Of a DNA stretch of 22,300 nucleotides, positions 15,265 through 22,100 are shown piece after piece. Below the pieces are notes generated by a model. The model saw nothing but the letters and a program-made list of their open reading frames with translations. It made no database searches and was not told the origin of the DNA. Each line of letters opens with the position of its first letter. Position 1 is the stretch's first letter. Source of the DNA: a virus; IMG/VR virus record IMGVR_UViG_3300020421_000155, positions 1-22,300 of that record; one strand, written 5' to 3'. The translations under genes and the position numbers were made by a program.

Positions 15265-15950
15265 AGATTTTTTTAGATACTGCTGATGTCCCAACTATTC
15301 TCAAACACTTTGAGACTGGGTTAATCGATGGTGTCACAACTAACCCATCTCTTATTAAGAAGAGTGGTAGAGATCCAGAGGATGTCTATCGTGAGTTAGC
15401 AATGGCAGGTATACCTGACATTAGTATGGAAGTAGTAGAGGACATGATCTTCGAGGGGAGACGACTCGCTGCTGAATTTAACGAAGTGTGTACTATTAAA
15501 GTGCCGTGTACACCAGAAGGACTAAAGGCATGTAAAGTATTATCAGATGATGGAATCAAAGTTAATGTTACACTTATATTCAATGCTTCTCAGGCTATCT
15601 TATCTGCAAAGGCAGGTGCTACGTACGTCAGTCCTTTTATTGGCAGGTTGGACGACAATAGCGTTGCTGGGCTGGAGGTTATCAGATCAATAAGCGAAGT
15701 GTTTAGGGTGCAAGGTGTTAAGACACAGATACTTGCTGCATCTATTCGTGACGTATATAAGGTTAGTAGATCATTCTGGAATGGTGCTAGTATAGTTACT
15801 ATGCCACCTAAGATCTTTGAAGGAATGTATAATCATATCCTTACTGACAGAGGACTAGAGATATTCGATAAAGATTATCAAGCAACTAAGCAGTCAGTAT
15901 TTAATCCACCGACTATCAGAAACGGAAAGGACATGGACATCATACAATGA
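15261..15950 (+). CDS. talC: Transaldolase TalC (small, FSA-type)
   Basis: 229 residues, the size of the short transaldolase/fructose-6-phosphate aldolase family (about 220). It transfers a dihydroxyacetone unit between sugar phosphates in the non-oxidative pentose phosphate pathway. Visible active-site features: Asp6 in IFLDTAD, Asn28 in GVTTNPSLI, the Schiff-base Lys80 in CTIKVPCTPEG, then VNVTLIFNASQA and the Ser/Phe-rich YVSPFIGR loop. The start is GTG at 15261, seven bases after a strong GAGGAGG ribosome site, overlapping the previous stop. Cyanophage TalC is well known; it is thought to favour NADPH and ribose-5-phosphate formation while CP12 blocks the Calvin cycle. Its own stop overlaps the next ATG (ATGA). 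Confidence 0.93.
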   Translation: MKIFLDTADVPTILKHFETGLIDGVTTNPSLIKKSGRDPEDVYRELAMAGIPDISMEVVEDMIFEGRRLAAEFNEVCTIKVPCTPEGLKACKVLSDDGIKVNVTLIFNASQAILSAKAGATYVSPFIGRLDDNSVAGLEVIRSISEVFRVQGVKTQILAASIRDVYKVSRSFWNGASIVTMPPKIFEGMYNHILTDRGLEIFDKDYQATKQSVFNPPTIRNGKDMDIIQ

Positions 15951-16207
15951 AACGTTGGATTGATTTAGATCACGCTACTCCTTGGCATAAGAATCCAGAG
16001 GATGATGATTACATCCCCTCTGGTCCAGAGTATTATAAGAAAGGATCATTTCATAATAAGGTTGGAATGACCTTGATGTGGATTTTCTTTGGTATTGTTA
16101 TTGTGCAGGTCATTCATGCAGTAACAGTAATACCATTTTTTCCTATCCCTTTTACAATCTTATTGGGGTTGGGAGTTGTTGTTTATGTCGCATGGAGGGC
16201 AACATGA
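15947..16207 (+). CDS. Small membrane protein with two TM segments
   Basis: 86 residues. An acidic, aromatic soluble N-terminus of about 38 residues (HATPWHKNPEDDDYIPSG) is followed by two hydrophobic segments, MTLMWIFFGIVIVQVIHAV (about 41-60) and PIPFTILLGLGVVVYVAW (about 66-84), with a short PFF turn between them. No family is recognised. It overlaps talC and the next ORF by four bases each. A role at the host thylakoid or plasma membrane is possible but not shown by the sequence. Confidence 0.7.
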   Translation: MKRWIDLDHATPWHKNPEDDDYIPSGPEYYKKGSFHNKVGMTLMWIFFGIVIVQVIHAVTVIPFFPIPFTILLGLGVVVYVAWRAT

Positions 16208-16383
16208 TATTAAAACAAGAAGTAATTGATAAGATCCAATTGGCAATGTTACACACTAAGAAGAATGGTGACATGAATTGGTTGGATGGTGATGAGATTG
16301 ATGTATGTCTCGCTGGTACATTTGCTGGTGATAAGTTTATTACTATCATTAACAGGACACGTAGTAATACTACAAAGCAATGA
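16204..16383 (+). CDS. Small unknown protein
   Basis: 59 residues, not recognised. It opens with a helix (LKQEVIDKIQLAMLHTKKNG) followed by WLDGDEIDVCLAGTFAGDKFITIINR, which looks like a three-strand sheet. The start at 16204 was chosen because GGAGGG (16194-16199) lies four bases ahead and the ATG overlaps the preceding stop (ATGA); a longer frame from 16078 in the same phase would run inside the membrane protein gene and is unlikely. The stop overlaps the purS start. Confidence 0.65.
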   Translation: MILKQEVIDKIQLAMLHTKKNGDMNWLDGDEIDVCLAGTFAGDKFITIINRTRSNTTKQ

Positions 16384-16703
16384 GATTTAAAGCATTAGTC
16401 TTCGTTAGACTTAGAGGGTCTGTATCAGATGCTGCTGGTAATGCAGTGATGAATAATGTTAAAAGGATTGCCCCTAATCTCACACCACATCTGTTGAGGA
16501 TAGGTAAGGCAATAGATTTCTGGTTTGATGCAGAGACTGAAGAGATAGCAAGAGAGGAGATGGATCTCCTTAGTGATAGGATGCTTGCTAATACTGTGAT
16601 AGAAGATTGGACTTATGACTTAGAAGAGACTGAGGAGACAGGTATAGGTAATATATCTAATGACAATGCTGGTACATCAAAGCATCACATATTTGAAGAA
16701 TGA
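16380..16703 (+). CDS. purS: PurS-like subunit of FGAM synthase
   Basis: 107 residues. The first 80 match the PurS pattern: KALVFVRLRGSVSDAAGNAV, then HLLRIGKAIDFWFDAETEE (usual VRVGKxIDxxxxA), then DLLSDRMLANTVIEDWTYDLEE (usual LLANPVIEDYxxEE). PurS is a small dimer that, with PurQ and PurL, makes formylglycinamidine ribonucleotide in purine synthesis; it bridges the two enzymes and helps ammonia transfer. Usual PurS is about 80-85 residues; here a polar tail of about 25 residues (ETGIGNISNDNAGTSKHH) is added. Cyanomyoviruses are known to carry several pur genes. No purL or purQ is in this window, so it must pair with host or distant phage subunits. It follows talC, whose ribose-5-phosphate feeds the same pathway. 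Confidence 0.82.
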   Translation: MRFKALVFVRLRGSVSDAAGNAVMNNVKRIAPNLTPHLLRIGKAIDFWFDAETEEIAREEMDLLSDRMLANTVIEDWTYDLEETEETGIGNISNDNAGTSKHHIFEE

Positions 16704-17146
16704 ATGTAACACATTTACCATGTTGGACTCAAGTAGATATACATTGGGACCATATAATTGAGAAGATAAATGGTGATGTCAAGGATGGACAGTGGGGATA
16801 TTCTAATGATAAGACCCCAGATGAAATACTTCCTACCATTATACTAGAGGGTAACAACTTACCCTCTTCTTTTGTGCCTGTTGCTCAGAAGGTGTATAAT
16901 GATTTTGGTTTTGCTATTCTTGATACCTATGTGGCATTTACTCCACAGTCAAAGACATTTGGTAGGCATTGTGATGATCAAGATGTATTCATAGTTGGTG
17001 CTATAGGTGCCACTAAGTATAGATTTGACGACGGTAAGATATATACTATATGGCCAGGATGTGGTATTTACATACCTGCTGGCACATATCATGAGCCTAT
17101 AAGTTGCACACCGAGAGCAGTATTGAGTTTTTCTAATGATAATTGA
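16700..17146 (+). CDS. Cupin/JmjC-like putative Fe(II)-dependent oxygenase
   Basis: 148 residues. The C-terminal half has the metal-binding pattern of JmjC/cupin-type proteins: FGRHCDDQDVFIVGAIGATKYRF with His90-x-Asp92, Lys106 at the place often used for 2-oxoglutarate, then WPGCGIYIPAGTYHEPIS with the distal His131. The GAGTYHEP turn is typical of the second cupin motif. A full JmjC domain is longer, so this is a minimal double-stranded beta helix. The substrate is unknown. The ATG overlaps the purS stop (ATGA), and its last 11 bases overlap the next gene, also a putative oxygenase. 2-oxoglutarate dependence is an inference; a non-enzymatic metal cupin is the alternative. Confidence 0.68.
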   Translation: MNVTHLPCWTQVDIHWDHIIEKINGDVKDGQWGYSNDKTPDEILPTIILEGNNLPSSFVPVAQKVYNDFGFAILDTYVAFTPQSKTFGRHCDDQDVFIVGAIGATKYRFDDGKIYTIWPGCGIYIPAGTYHEPISCTPRAVLSFSNDN

Positions 17147-17786
17147 TAAAGGTGATCATAGATTCATACATCCTTGGGGTGTGCCCATATTTCATTCAAC
17201 GTTGACTGTTGATGAATTAAAGTTTTTTCAAGATCAGGCAGAAACTGCTAGAAGAGCTAAGGTGTCAGAAGAAAGGTCACTTGCTGGTAATATAAAAGAA
17301 CAGTATATTGGTGTAAAAGGTAGATATAGAGATCAACGAATTGTAGATATATTAAGTCCACATATAATAAATTATATAAAGTATGAATTATCAAGGTTAT
17401 CTGATCTAAATTCGTTTGTTAAACCTAAATATAGAAAGCCAGTACAATCATTAGACTCTATACGTTTTGATTTAGGTGGACCTTGGTTTAACTTTATGAA
17501 GAAAGGAGAGTTTAATCCTTTACATGCACATAATGGTGCTATTAGTGGTATTCTTATGATAAAAGTACCCGAGGAAATAGACAATGAAGATGAATTGTAT
17601 TCTATCGATACAAATTTAAGATGTCCTGGATATGTAGAGTGGGTATGTAATGATGGATCTCATCAGGTACGACCAAAAGAAGGAGATATTTATTTGTTTG
17701 ATGCAAGGTTAAGACATTTAGTTTATCCTTTTCAAAGTGACGTTGAGAGAATTACATCAAGTTTCAATGTATTTACAAATGCCTGA
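17136..17786 (+). CDS. Putative 2OG-Fe(II) oxygenase
   Basis: 216 residues of the phage/marine-bacterial family of putative 2-oxoglutarate-Fe(II) oxygenases (PF13759-like in appearance). Key parts: HPWGVPIFHSTL at the start; GGPWFNFMKKGEFNPLHAHNGAISGILMIKVP with His130 and His132, the region that holds the first metal ligands; then GDIYLFDARLRHLVYPFQSDVERITSSFN with His194 and Arg205, the usual distal His and the 2-oxoglutarate-binding Arg. Such genes are common in cyanomyoviruses; their substrates are mostly unknown. The ATG overlaps the preceding gene by 11 bases. Base composition here looks more AT-rich than in talC, but I did not compute it. Confidence 0.8.
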   Translation: MIIDKGDHRFIHPWGVPIFHSTLTVDELKFFQDQAETARRAKVSEERSLAGNIKEQYIGVKGRYRDQRIVDILSPHIINYIKYELSRLSDLNSFVKPKYRKPVQSLDSIRFDLGGPWFNFMKKGEFNPLHAHNGAISGILMIKVPEEIDNEDELYSIDTNLRCPGYVEWVCNDGSHQVRPKEGDIYLFDARLRHLVYPFQSDVERITSSFNVFTNA

Positions 17787-17943
17787 AGATATACAATGGT
17801 CCCTAGAGGACTTAAAGAAATCCATACTTGACAGTGCTGAAGAGTATGATAGACTATTGAAAAATGGAGAGCCAAATGACATCACCACCTTTACCAGAAT
17901 GGGGTCCGAACAGACAGAAACAGAGACACCAAGTAAAGAGTAG
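17779..17943 (+). CDS. Short acidic protein of unknown function
   Basis: 54 residues using the ATG at 17779, which overlaps the oxygenase stop by eight bases; a GTG at 17737 would lengthen the overlap without adding a ribosome site. The helix PEDIQWSLEDLKKSILDSAEEYDRLLKNGE looks like a small helical hairpin, and the end is Thr/Glu-rich. No family is recognised. It overlaps the next gene by 68 bases, the largest overlap of the operon. Confidence 0.5.
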   Translation: MPEDIQWSLEDLKKSILDSAEEYDRLLKNGEPNDITTFTRMGSEQTETETPSKE

Positions 17944-18091
17944 ATTCTATTACTTATTTTGGGGTATTGCAACATTTTCTGTAGTAGCAGGTCAACTGTA
18001 TGTTGGTAGTGGTTACAGAGACTATGCTAAGTCACTTAATAGATTATTTGATACTATTGAAGTAGAAGTGAATCAACCAAGATTCTATTGA
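17876..18091 (+). CDS. Small single-span membrane protein
   Basis: 71 residues. The N-terminus is polar and basic (PPLPEWGPNRQKQRHQVKS), followed by one hydrophobic segment YYLFWGIATFSVVAGQLYVG (about residues 26-45) and a polar tail. The Lys/Arg before the segment suggest an N-in orientation. The ATG at 17876 was preferred to 17864 because GGAGA (17866-17870) stands five bases ahead. It is the last ORF of the promoter-driven run and ends 9 bases before a hairpin. Confidence 0.65.
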   Translation: MTSPPLPEWGPNRQKQRHQVKSRFYYLFWGIATFSVVAGQLYVGSGYRDYAKSLNRLFDTIEVEVNQPRFY

Positions 18092-18100
18092 ACATTAAAA

Positions 18101-18118
18101 TACCCCCTGATGGGGGTA
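18101..18118. terminator. Hairpin terminator between convergent genes
   Basis: TACCCCC and GGGGGTA form a perfect 7-bp stem around a TGAT loop. On the minus strand the hairpin is followed by TTTTAATGTT, so it should stop transcription of the small minus-strand gene well. On the plus strand the following bases (AGAGATAC) are not T-rich, so it may be weaker or mainly protect the 3' end of the talC operon transcript. Confidence 0.75.
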
Positions 18119-18176
18119 AGAGATACACAATCTAACTCATTGGGGAGATCGAATTGAGTATGAAACATCCAGGATG

Positions 18177-18389
18177 TCAACAGAGCAGTTGTCTACAGAG
18201 TCTTTTGTCTTGCTCATTACCCTCGCTCTCAATCAGACAAGCGAAGTAATCATCTATTAATTCGTCTTGTGGTGTTGTTAAGCAACGGTTGTCATCGTGG
18301 GAGTGTTTCCACTCAGCTAATTGATTCTTTGACATTAGATTGTGCATAGTCTCTCGAATAAAGGGATATAACGAAGTTGAAGTTTTCAC
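18177..18389 (-). CDS. Small minus-strand gene with own promoter and terminator
   Basis: 70 residues from a GTG at 18389; an ATG at 18347 would give 56 residues starting MHNLMSKNQ, and I cannot decide between them. The protein is polar and helical (MSKNQLAEWKHSHDD, then TPQDELIDDYFACLIESEGNEQD) with four Cys, three of them near the end or centre. No family is recognised. Three features argue that it is real: protein-like composition, a minus-strand TATAAATA 30 bases upstream of the GTG, and a hairpin followed by a T-rich stretch downstream on the same strand. It lies alone between two plus-strand blocks. Confidence 0.62.
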   Translation of the reverse strand: MKTSTSLYPFIRETMHNLMSKNQLAEWKHSHDDNRCLTTPQDELIDDYFACLIESEGNEQDKRLCRQLLC

Positions 18390-18418
18390 ATCATCTTGTA
18401 TTTTCCTAATTCTACCAC

Positions 18419-18426
18419 TATTTATA
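18419..18426 (-). promoter_or_regulatory. Late-type promoter TATAAATA for the minus-strand gene
   Basis: The minus strand reads TATAAATA from 18426 to 18419, about 30 bases before the GTG at 18389. An AGGAAA lies in the predicted leader, 14 bases before the GTG. The element faces away from the plus-strand TATAAATA at 18513, so the two form a divergent pair. Confidence 0.55.
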
Positions 18427-18512
18427 AGATTTGGTCCTAGAACCAGGACGAAAGATACAAATATTATTGCCTACGAGTTTTTACCTATATTGAAGTAGTT
18501 AGGTTGTACCTG

Positions 18513-18520
18513 TATAAATA
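18513..18520 (+). promoter_or_regulatory. Late-type promoter TATAAATA for the fibre block
   Basis: A perfect TATAAATA lies 27 bases before the GTG start of the first fibre-type gene and opens the plus-strand structural block after the minus-strand gene. TTGAAG at 18490-18495 stands exactly 17 bases upstream of the TATAAA part, so host sigma70 could also read it weakly; T4-type late promoters need no -35. Confidence 0.62.
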
Positions 18521-18547
18521 AAACTGTAAGAATTGTACTGAAATTCT

Positions 18548-19894
18548 GTGGCAACTAAAAGAATATCCCAGTTAGAAACTATTGCAGACGCTCTAGTGAC
18601 TGGTGAAGCTATTCTTCCTATCGTTATCTCTGACCCTCTCATACCTAATAGGAAATCAAAAGTTAATCAACTTTTCCGTGGTGTTAGTGCTGGTTCAGCG
18701 ACAGCACCAGGTATAGCTTTTGACCTTGACCGAGACACTGGTGTATACCAGAGTGCGGTTGATGAGATTGGTCTGACATTTGGTACTGCTTCTCTCTACA
18801 ATAGTAGAAGAGCAAATACTGATGGATCTTCTACTCTTATTATAAGAGCAATTGACACAGGATCTGCTATAACCAGCATTGAGATACAACCACAAAGTAG
18901 TGGTTATTTTACTGTTGCTGGACAGATGATCCAGACAGATACTAATTTTTACTTACAAGGTGATCAGAATACTGCTAAGAGAGCACATTTTAATGTAGAT
19001 ACCATATCAACACAGTCGGGTACACGTCGCTTTGACTTACCTAACGTTGGTACTAATACAAGCACTACTATAGTTGCTAATGATACTTTCCAAACTTTAA
19101 CTAATAAGACACTTATTATTAAAGACGCAGAATTGCAGATTACTGGATCTACTGATACTTCAAAGATCGCTAAGTTTGAGACTGATGCTTGGGAATCACC
19201 AGGTGCTCACACTTATAAACTACCTGACTTTGGTGCTGCACAGACACAATCAACATTGCTTGATGACATTACTGAGCAGAATATCTTCAATAAGAACTTG
19301 GTGAATCCCACCATGTCTAACACACCATCTGGTGATGAAGAGAATAACCCTACAAGGTATGCTATATTTGATCAGTCATTACTTACGCAGAATAGAACAG
19401 TTCAATGGCCCGACCTTAATATTAGGGTAGTTGGTGAAGCGTCAGCACAGACAATCCAAAATAAAGTTTATAGTGGGGCAGTATTTAGTGATACTGATCC
19501 TACTGATGGTGCAGGTAGAAAGGTACAGTTTGATCTCTCTAATATAGAGAATAACCAAACTTATACCTTTAGTTTCCCAGATAACGAACCAACAGCACCA
19601 TTAAATAATGCTGGCGCATCTAACATGCTTGTTGCTGAGAAGAAGACTCAGACCTTAGTCAATAAGACTATGGAAGTAATGAAGATAAATAACCCAGGCG
19701 ACCTTGATGGTCTTATAACCATCGATGCATCTAATATAGATGGTCCCGTTTCGATTCAGTTTCCTAATGCTGATGCAACACTATTATCTACTAATAACAT
19801 TAGTGATGTTGCGATTAGTTTCGGTGGAGCACTAGCAGCACCTGTATTAGGTGGACAACTAAGAATACAACAACATTTCATGTCAGGATGGTAA
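18548..19894 (+). CDS. Repeat-built virion/tail-fibre-type protein
   Basis: 448 residues starting at GTG 18548. The N-terminus MATKRISQLETIADAL is a common opening of cyanomyovirus fibre or virion structural proteins, likely the attachment helix. From about residue 140 the chain is made of modules of about 57-66 residues: a strand pair ending in PN/PD, then a Q-T-[LI]-x-N-K-T motif (TFQTLTNKTL at 19086-19113, QNIFNKNLV, QTIQNKVYS, TQTLVNKTM). This is the well-known repeat of phage collar/fibre shafts. The C-terminus ends GGQLRIQQHFMSGW. It is probably trimeric. Its host-range role is inferred. The next ORF starts seven bases after its stop. Confidence 0.72.
   Translation: MATKRISQLETIADALVTGEAILPIVISDPLIPNRKSKVNQLFRGVSAGSATAPGIAFDLDRDTGVYQSAVDEIGLTFGTASLYNSRRANTDGSSTLIIRAIDTGSAITSIEIQPQSSGYFTVAGQMIQTDTNFYLQGDQNTAKRAHFNVDTISTQSGTRRFDLPNVGTNTSTTIVANDTFQTLTNKTLIIKDAELQITGSTDTSKIAKFETDAWESPGAHTYKLPDFGAAQTQSTLLDDITEQNIFNKNLVNPTMSNTPSGDEENNPTRYAIFDQSLLTQNRTVQWPDLNIRVVGEASAQTIQNKVYSGAVFSDTDPTDGAGRKVQFDLSNIENNQTYTFSFPDNEPTAPLNNAGASNMLVAEKKTQTLVNKTMEVMKINNPGDLDGLITIDASNIDGPVSIQFPNADATLLSTNNISDVAISFGGALAAPVLGGQLRIQQHFMSGW
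18970..19830 (+). repeat. Five degenerate fibre-shaft modules
   Basis: Protein-level repeats within the fibre gene. Each module is about 57-66 residues and has the form F-D/N-x(4)-I...Rx(3)PN...LV/IVxxxxxQTLxNKTL. The QTLTNK-type motifs fall near 19091, 19276, 19446 and 19645, and the last copy (from about 19700) ends without the motif. At the DNA level the copies have diverged; no long identical repeat is visible. Confidence 0.65.
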
Positions 19895-19901
19895 CTAACA
19901 A

Positions 19902-22076
19902 ATGACCGCAGGAAGATTAGCCGCCAAGAAACCTGGCGCAACAACAAACACAGTTCTATATCGGACACCAATTGATAAGAGTGCAAGCACAGTTTTAAAT
20001 GTTTGCAATCAATCAGGAGGTGCTTTGTCATACAGAGCAGCATTAAGAGATTACGAGCAAGTCCTTCACTTAGATGGATTGAATGCTTCTGGATATAAGT
20101 TTGCCATAGGCAATCCTATATCAGCATATAAGATTACATTATCACCAGGATTTCAGGATATACAAGCAGTGCCTGGTACTTCATTCACAACTACTAATGG
20201 TGCTACTGCTACTATTTTAGATGTGTTTAAACCAACTTCGGAAGTTGTTTATTATACAAAGGTATTGCCTGTTAGTACTACCTCATTAGCAGGAGACAGT
20301 CTTGCTGGTACCCCAACGATGGGTGAGACTCTTACTGGATCTACTTCTGGTTACACTGCAATACTTAGGGGTAGTGATGGAGGTACTAACTTCAACATAC
20401 AATATACTGATATAGCATCTGGAGCAACATCTCTTCCAATATCAAGAACAACTGGTCTTGCTGATGGAATGTATCTTACTACTGGATATACTGGTACTCT
20501 TGGTGGACAAGTAATAAGTATCAATGCATCTGGTATTAATACTACTACTAACGTATTAACAGTTACTAGGAGTGCACTAGGATCTACTACTGCTGCAATT
20601 CCTGCTGGATCTGCATCTATTGCTTGGTCTGCATCTGCAACAGTTACAACCATAGCAGAGGGTGCTACCTATGTTACTGGTGATACAACTCTTACTGTTG
20701 CTAACTCTACTGGAATAACATCTGGTGGTATTGTAAAGATTGATAATGAGTTAGTCGAGGTTAGTGAAGTTAATGGTAACGATCTTACTGTTGTAAGAGG
20801 ACGTTATGGCACATCTGATGTGGATCATAACGATGGAGTTAACGTAACTCTATTAACCAATAACGGCACATACTTGGTAAACTATTGGAGTGAAGGTGAG
20901 ACAGTTACTGGTGGTACTTCTAATGCTACCGCTACTATGGGATTTGATGCTAACACTGCCGCAGTGATAGAAATTAAGTATCTACTTAGCACAACTGGCG
21001 TATCAGCAACTGATCACGCAATATTATTAACTCCAAATTTGGATATTGATAGGACTTATAAGTTTGATCTAACAGACTCTACTTGTACTAACTATCCACT
21101 GAAATTCTCAGGAGATGATGCTGAAGGTCCAAATGGATCAGGTACTGAGTATACTGCTGGAGTTAGTAAGGTAGGTACTGCTGGATCAGGTGGAGCATAC
21201 ACGTCTATTGCTGTTACTATAGACACTCTCCAAAGTCTTAACATATATGCTGATGGAGCACCTGGAGGATCAACTACTGGTGTTGGTCTACAGATAAACG
21301 TGCAACAGGATCCATCATATACAGATTTGTACATCTATGATATTAAAGGTGAAGCATTGGCAGCAGCAGATACATTTACTATCGCTGCTATTACTCAGAC
21401 TGTACAGGCAAATGGTGTTACTGCTGGTCCTTTTGGATACGTCCAAGATTTTGATGCAGCACAATGTCATTTGAAGGTTACTATAGGAGAAGGATCAGAA
21501 GCATTCGCTGCTGATGATTCATTCTATGATTCTCCAACACTGGTAAACGGTGTTAGACAATTAGCTACTGTCAGGACTGGTAAAGCATTGACAGTTGATA
21601 GTGTTAGTGGTGCTGATGGATCTCGTACTGCTGGTACCTATACAAATATTTCACCTAACGCAACTAATGGGTCTGGTAATTTAACCACAACCAAATTTAC
21701 TGTGGTGGTTGATGGATCTGGAGCAGCAACTGTCACTATACTCAACGGTGGGTATGGACACACTGCTGGTAATACTTTAACCATTAATGACTCCCAACTT
21801 GGTGGTGGAGGTGCTGCTAACTTAACATTTAATGCTGCAACAGTTAGCACAGGTATTCATACAGATCAAACTGGAGTTTATTCAGCAGAAGATTATCTCT
21901 TCTATGGTAATGCAGTAGCAGCAAATGTTACTGATAAGAATAGTTCACTTATAGTTGGTCCTGGTCAGAACCTTCTAGTCTATTCCTCAGCAGGTGATAT
22001 TAGTTACGTCCTTAATGGATTTGAGACATCTTCTGACGACTACACAGTAGTCAACTCGACCAAAGCACAAGTCTAA
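19902..22076 (+). CDS. Large virion structural protein with beta-repeat modules
   Basis: 724 residues. The N-terminal 90 residues (MTAGRLAAKKPGATTNTVLYRTPIDKS and following, with a VCNQSG strand) form a conserved head seen in cyanomyovirus structural proteins, with TVLNVCNQSGGALSYR-type beta-sandwich. Then come modules of GETxTGxTSxxTA type (near 20321 and 20896; a related piece near 20176) alternating with modules of the type DTTLTVANSTGITSGGIVKI...LTVVRGRYGT (near 20427 and 20687). The end has DGSGAATVTILNGGYGHTAGNTLTI, a common phage beta repeat. Composition is Thr/Gly/Ala/Ser-rich without Lys/Arg clusters, typical for an extracellular fibre or baseplate-attached protein. Function on the virion is inferred; no enzyme motif is visible. 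Confidence 0.72.
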   Translation: MTAGRLAAKKPGATTNTVLYRTPIDKSASTVLNVCNQSGGALSYRAALRDYEQVLHLDGLNASGYKFAIGNPISAYKITLSPGFQDIQAVPGTSFTTTNGATATILDVFKPTSEVVYYTKVLPVSTTSLAGDSLAGTPTMGETLTGSTSGYTAILRGSDGGTNFNIQYTDIASGATSLPISRTTGLADGMYLTTGYTGTLGGQVISINASGINTTTNVLTVTRSALGSTTAAIPAGSASIAWSASATVTTIAEGATYVTGDTTLTVANSTGITSGGIVKIDNELVEVSEVNGNDLTVVRGRYGTSDVDHNDGVNVTLLTNNGTYLVNYWSEGETVTGGTSNATATMGFDANTAAVIEIKYLLSTTGVSATDHAILLTPNLDIDRTYKFDLTDSTCTNYPLKFSGDDAEGPNGSGTEYTAGVSKVGTAGSGGAYTSIAVTIDTLQSLNIYADGAPGGSTTGVGLQINVQQDPSYTDLYIYDIKGEALAAADTFTIAAITQTVQANGVTAGPFGYVQDFDAAQCHLKVTIGEGSEAFAADDSFYDSPTLVNGVRQLATVRTGKALTVDSVSGADGSRTAGTYTNISPNATNGSGNLTTTKFTVVVDGSGAATVTILNGGYGHTAGNTLTINDSQLGGGGAANLTFNAATVSTGIHTDQTGVYSAEDYLFYGNAVAANVTDKNSSLIVGPGQNLLVYSSAGDISYVLNGFETSSDDYTVVNSTKAQV
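20170..20990 (+). repeat. Alternating beta modules in the structural protein
   Basis: Two module types recur. Type A (about 30-40 residues) has FTTTNGATATIL, GETLTGSTSGYTAIL or GETVTGGTSNATATM followed by a strand ending in Y-x-T/Y-L. Type B (about 60 residues) has TSLPISRTTGLADGMYL or TTLTVANSTGITSGGIV followed by a strand with LTVTR or LTVVR and then GS/GT. The order is A, A, B, B, A. The copies are diverged at the DNA level. Confidence 0.55.
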
Positions 22077-22079
22077 ATA
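22072..22079 (+). promoter_or_regulatory. Putative late promoter, TCTAAATA variant
   Basis: TCTAAATA contains the stop codon of the preceding gene and stands 21 bases before the next ATG, the same arrangement as at 4366-4373 in front of gp26. One base off the T4 late consensus. Confidence 0.4.
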
Positions 22080-22100
22080 CTAGGTAAGGTTTAAAAATAA

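Noticed and set aside
18165-18177. Interrupted palindrome ACATCC-A-GGATGT
   Set aside because: A 6-bp arm palindrome next to the minus-strand stop; too short and without a T tract to be called a terminator or operator.
18160-18249. Plus-strand mini-ORF of 29 codons (MKHPGCQQSS...)
   Set aside because: It lies opposite the minus-strand gene, has a Ser/Leu/Cys-rich shadow-like composition, and its GGGGAG is too far from the ATG.
18433-18449. GTCCT/AGGAC hairpin between the divergent late promoters
   Set aside because: The 5-bp stem is weak and has an alternative GGT/ACC pairing; no regulatory role can be supported.
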